Both the position numbers and the translations under genes were made by a program. This document shows, piece after piece, positions 23,247-25,633 of a stretch of DNA of 25,633 bases (the stretch's first letter is position 1; the number at the start of each line of letters is the position of its first letter). Source of the stretch: DATBIO01 sp036556965. Its GTDB lineage: Bacteria > Acidobacteriota > Vicinamibacteria > Fen-336. The notes below the pieces were generated by a model that was not told the origin of the DNA, did not search any database, and saw only the letters and a list, made by a program, of their open reading frames with translations. The stretch is taken from assembly GCA_036556965.1 (NCBI GenBank), contig DATBIO010000023.1, positions 1 to 25,633 on the forward strand, written 5' to 3'.

Positions 23247-23669
23247 ATGGCACGAGACACGGGTCTGATCGCCGCGGCGACGCTGGCCCTCGCCGCGCCC
23301 GCCGCGTCCACGGGCACGGCTGCCGACGCGCCGGCGCCGCGTCGCGCCGTCGAGGTCCGCACCTACAACCTGAAGCCCGGCGCCCGCGCAGAGTTCCACC
23401 GGCTGGCCTCCGAAGTGGCGGTGCCCATGCTGCGCCGCTGGAACGTGGACGTGGTCGCCCACGGCCCGTCGCCGCACGACGAGACGTCCTACTACCTGAT
23501 CCGCCAGTACGCGGACCTGGCCGAGCGCCAGCGCAGCCAGGACGCGTTCTACGGGAGCGACGAGTGGCGCCAGGGGCCCCGGGACGCGATCCTGGCCCTG
23601 ATCGAGAGCTACACCACGATCGTCCTGGAGCTGGAAGCGGCGGCGGTGGACGGGCTCCGGCGCCCCTGA
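23247..23669 (+). CDS. Exported NIPSNAP-family protein
   Basis: 140-aa protein with an N-terminal signal peptide (about residues 1-26, 'LIAAATLALAAPAASTG'). A single NIPSNAP domain (about 35-132) is seen: 'VEVRTYNLKPGARAEFHRLA', a middle strand 'YYLIRQYADLAERQRSQDAF', then 'EWRQGPRDAILALIESYTTI'. This ferredoxin-like dimeric alpha/beta barrel is common in bacteria; its biochemical role is not known. The start at 23247 has GGAG 3 nt upstream, and no other in-frame start gives a signal peptide. It is followed 11-80 nt later, depending on the start used, by the NTF2-like gene on the same strand, so the two are likely one operon behind motif copy 2. Confidence 0.85.
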   Translation: MARDTGLIAAATLALAAPAASTGTAADAPAPRRAVEVRTYNLKPGARAEFHRLASEVAVPMLRRWNVDVVAHGPSPHDETSYYLIRQYADLAERQRSQDAFYGSDEWRQGPRDAILALIESYTTIVLELEAAAVDGLRRP

Positions 23670-23749
23670 CCGGAGGCGCCATGACTCCCCCGGAACCGGG
23701 GCCCGCCGGCGATTTCGTGTCCCTGGACGATGACCCGCTGATGGAGGAC

Positions 23750-24580
23750 ATGATGAAGACGCTCGCGCTCGCCGCCGTGGCCCTCGCCGCTCCCTGGGCC
23801 CAGGCGGGGACGGTGCCTCCCCCGGCCGTGGCCGAGAGGCTGCTCGTGGAGGTCAACCGGGCCCGCGTCGCCGCCGACCAGCGGGCCCTGGCCGCGATCG
23901 CGGACGCCGACTTCCGCTTCACCGGCGCGGACGGGGCCTGGCTCGGCGAGCCGCGCGCCTCGGAGGCGGTCGCGGCGGAGGACGTGCGCGTGCGCCTCTT
24001 CGGCGCGGCCGCCCTCGTGCACGGCACGCTCGTCTCCCGGGGGGCGGACGGGTCCGAGGGCCGCACGCGCTACACCGACGCCTACCGCTGGGACGGCGCG
24101 GCCTGGCGGCTGGTCTCGGCCCAGCTGACCACGCTCGCCGATCCCGGCGCGGCCGCCCTCCGGCGCGAGACGGCCCCCGCGCATGCCCCCTGGGGCGGGG
24201 CCGACCCCGCCGGCGACGACGAGAGCGTCCTGCGCGCGCTCAACGCGGGCTACGTGCAGGCGTTCCTCGACTCCGACGTGGCCTGGTACGACGCCCACCT
24301 CGCCCCGGACTACCTGGTGGTGTTCGGGGACGGCTCCCTGCACGACAAGGGATCGCTGCTGGCCGCCGCCGCGCGGCCGGTCGCGAACATGAGGTCGTTC
24401 CCGGTGGCCAGCGTCTCCATCCGGCGCTTCGGCGACCTCGCCCTCATCCACGCCGAGAACCCCTACGAGCGCACGGACGGGAAGAAGGGCGTGAACCGCT
24501 ACACCGACGTGTGGCACAAGCGCGACGGGCGCTGGCTGTGCGTGGCCGCGCACGTCACGCGGCACAAGCTGCCCTCCTGA
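23750..24580 (+). CDS. Exported protein with two NTF2-like (SnoaL/DUF4440) domains
   Basis: 276-aa protein. A signal peptide 'MMKTLALAAVALAAPWAQAG' is followed by two NTF2-like cone-fold domains. The first is about 25-130 (with 'LAAIADADFRFTGADGAWLG' and 'YTDAYRWDGAAWRLVSAQLT'), the second about 150-275 (with 'VAWYDAHLAPDYLVVFGDGS' and 'RYTDVWHKRDGRWLCVAAHV'). Each ends in the usual 'W...W.l.saq/aah' strand. Such domains often bind or convert small ligands, but no catalytic pair can be assigned. The start is uncertain: ATGs at 23750/23753 give a clean signal peptide, while ATG at 23681, with GGAGG 4 nt upstream, would add an acidic 23-residue leader before it. The 3' end converges on threonine synthase with a 6-bp gap. 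Confidence 0.82.
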   Translation: MMKTLALAAVALAAPWAQAGTVPPPAVAERLLVEVNRARVAADQRALAAIADADFRFTGADGAWLGEPRASEAVAAEDVRVRLFGAAALVHGTLVSRGADGSEGRTRYTDAYRWDGAAWRLVSAQLTTLADPGAAALRRETAPAHAPWGGADPAGDDESVLRALNAGYVQAFLDSDVAWYDAHLAPDYLVVFGDGSLHDKGSLLAAAARPVANMRSFPVASVSIRRFGDLALIHAENPYERTDGKKGVNRYTDVWHKRDGRWLCVAAHVTRHKLPS

Positions 24581-24591
24581 CGGGGGTCAGG
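24576..24591. terminator. Short hairpin holding both converging stop codons
   Basis: CCTGAC (24576-24581), loop GGGG, GTCAGG (24586-24591); a G-T and a C-G pair can extend the stem. The plus-strand TGA (24578-24580) and the minus-strand TGA (24587-24589) are mirror images within the arms. Probably a small bidirectional 3'-end element. Confidence 0.4.
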
Positions 24592-25633
24592 GGCCGTGCT
24601 CGATGCGCGCGAGCACGGCCTCGAGGTCGCGGAGCCGCGGCTCGATCTCCACCACCTCGCGGCCCCGCCGCGCGCTGTCCGCGTCCTTCAGCAGGTGGCC
24701 GGTGAGCACGGCCACCACGCGCGCGCCTCGCCCGATCACGCCCTCCGCCACCATGCGGCGCACGCCGGCCACGCTGGCCGCGCTGGCCGGCTCGCAGCCC
24801 ACGCCGGCGGCGTCGATGACCGCCTTCGCTTCCAGCAGCTCGTCGTCGGGCACGGCCGCGACCACGCCGTCCGTCTCGCGGATGGCGCGGACGGCGCGGT
24901 CGTAGGAGGCGGGGTCGCCGATGCGGATGGCGGTGGCCACCGTCTCCGCCCTGACGCGGTGGCGGCGCGCGAAGCCCTCGCGGAAGCTCAGGGCGAACGG
25001 CGCCGCCCCTTCCGCCTGCACGGCCAGCAGGCGGGGCACGCGGCCGACGAGGCCCCAGGCGCGCGCCTCCGCCAGGGCCTTGCCGAAGGCGGCCGTGTTG
25101 CCGAGGTTGCCGGCGGGCACCGCGATCCAGTCCGGCGGGTCCCAGGCGAGCTGCTGGAGCAGCTCGAGCACGATCGTCTTCTGTCCCTCGAGCCGGAAGG
25201 GATTGACGGAGTTGAGGAGGTAGAAGCCGAGCGCCTCGCTCGCCTCCTGGACGAGGGCCAGGCACTGGTCGAAGTCGCCGTTCACGCTGAGCGTGTGCGC
25301 GCCGTAGGCCAGCGACTGGGCCAGCTTGCCCGGCGCCACCTGGCCCCGGGGCACGAAGACGAGGGCGGGCAGGCCGGCCTGGGCGGCGTAGGCGGCCAGC
25401 GAGGCCGCCGTGTTCCCGGTGGAGGCGCAGGCCACGGCGCGCGCGCCCACGCGCCGGGCCTGCGTGACGCCGACGGTCATGCCGCGGTCCTTGAACGATC
25501 CCGTGGGGTTGAGGCCCTCGTGCTTGAGGAGCAGCCCGTCGGCCTGCGCCCAGCGCGCCACCGCCGCGCGTTCCAGGAGCGGCGTGTTGCCCTCGGGGTA
25601 GCTGACGGCTTGCCCCGCCGCGGAGGGGAGCAC
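24587..25633 (-). CDS. thrC: Threonine synthase (5' end outside the window)
   Basis: PLP enzyme converting O-phospho-homoserine to threonine. The 348-residue visible part lacks roughly the first 50 residues, as it enters from the right edge; the GTG at the edge is probably an internal Val, not a start. The substrate-binding 'EGNTPLLE' and the PLP lysine motif 'NPTGSFKDRGM' (Lys48 of the fragment, codon at 25490-25492) are clear, with 'ACASTGNTAASLAAYAAQAG' and the phosphate-binding 'VPAGNLGNTAAFGKAL'. The C-terminal part ('GVGCEPASAASVAGVRRMV', then 'VVAVLTGHLLKD') matches the ThrC class related to the Bacillus and Thermus enzymes rather than the longer E. coli type. It is a housekeeping gene next to accessory ones, with no sign of transfer. 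Confidence 0.93.
   Translation of the reverse strand: MLPSAAGQAVSYPEGNTPLLERAAVARWAQADGLLLKHEGLNPTGSFKDRGMTVGVTQARRVGARAVACASTGNTAASLAAYAAQAGLPALVFVPRGQVAPGKLAQSLAYGAHTLSVNGDFDQCLALVQEASEALGFYLLNSVNPFRLEGQKTIVLELLQQLAWDPPDWIAVPAGNLGNTAAFGKALAEARAWGLVGRVPRLLAVQAEGAAPFALSFREGFARRHRVRAETVATAIRIGDPASYDRAVRAIRETDGVVAAVPDDELLEAKAVIDAAGVGCEPASAASVAGVRRMVAEGVIGRGARVVAVLTGHLLKDADSARRGREVVEIEPRLRDLEAVLARIEHGP

Noticed and set aside
25631..25633. GTG at the right edge as the start of threonine synthase
   Set aside because: The family has about 50 more residues before the 'EGNTPLL' motif, so the codon is most likely an internal valine.
1..25633. CRISPR arrays, transposons, tRNA/rRNA genes, prophage
   Set aside because: I saw no regularly spaced direct repeats, transposase or integrase motifs, cloverleaf-forming segments or rRNA-like sequence; base composition is even throughout.

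Overview
The window is about 25.6 kb of very GC-rich, gene-dense bacterial DNA. No gap between genes exceeds about 200 bases, and there are no RNA genes, insertion sequences or CRISPR arrays that I can see. The gene content points to the Acidobacteriota or a close relative: a PadR regulator translationally overlapping an ADOP-type (MacB/FtsX-like) duplicated permease, an Oar-like TonB-dependent receptor with an N-terminal carboxypeptidase-regulatory domain, and the C-terminal end of what looks like a Ser/Thr kinase/TolB-propeller protein. This assignment is inferred from gene families, not from a marker gene.

Left part (1-8.9 kb): the tail of a propeller protein; an MltF-like lytic transglycosylase lipoprotein; facing it, a QueG/reductive-dehalogenase-like double [4Fe-4S] protein coupled to a small 67-aa protein; a divergent AhpD/carboxymuconolactone-decarboxylase-like protein; a 986-aa TonB-dependent receptor; a DinB-superfamily protein; and an exported M20 amidohydrolase. 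Several converging gene ends sit inside short perfect or near-perfect inverted repeats that contain the stop codons.

Middle (9.0-13.7 kb): an ADOP permease and its PadR repressor on the minus strand, overlapping by GTGA. A striking operator-like inverted repeat (20-bp arms, 16/20 matched) lies in front of them, with the presumed padR -10 box in its spacer. Divergent from this is a HEAT-repeat lipoprotein, followed by a small proline-rich three-TM membrane protein.

Exporter operon (13.7-20.9 kb): seven tightly packed genes, TetR regulator, HlyD-type adaptor lipoprotein, ABC ATPase, TolC-like outer-membrane factor, second ABC ATPase, and two ABC-2 permeases. The set matches the E. coli cecR-ybhGFSR system, except that the YbhF-like dual ATPase is split into two genes with an outer-membrane channel gene between them. 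The whole trans-envelope pump is therefore encoded in one transcription unit.

Right part (20.9-25.6 kb): an AdaA-AlkA fusion for alkylation damage (regulator plus glycosylase) converging on a small SAM methyltransferase, then an exported NIPSNAP protein and an exported tandem NTF2-like protein, and finally a threonine synthase cut by the window edge. An identical 13-bp motif, GTCCGAAAACGGC, lies 22-23 nt upstream of candidate -10 boxes of both the ada-alkA gene and the NIPSNAP gene. It may be the binding site of the Ada-type activator and would define a small regulon; this is the observation I would test first.
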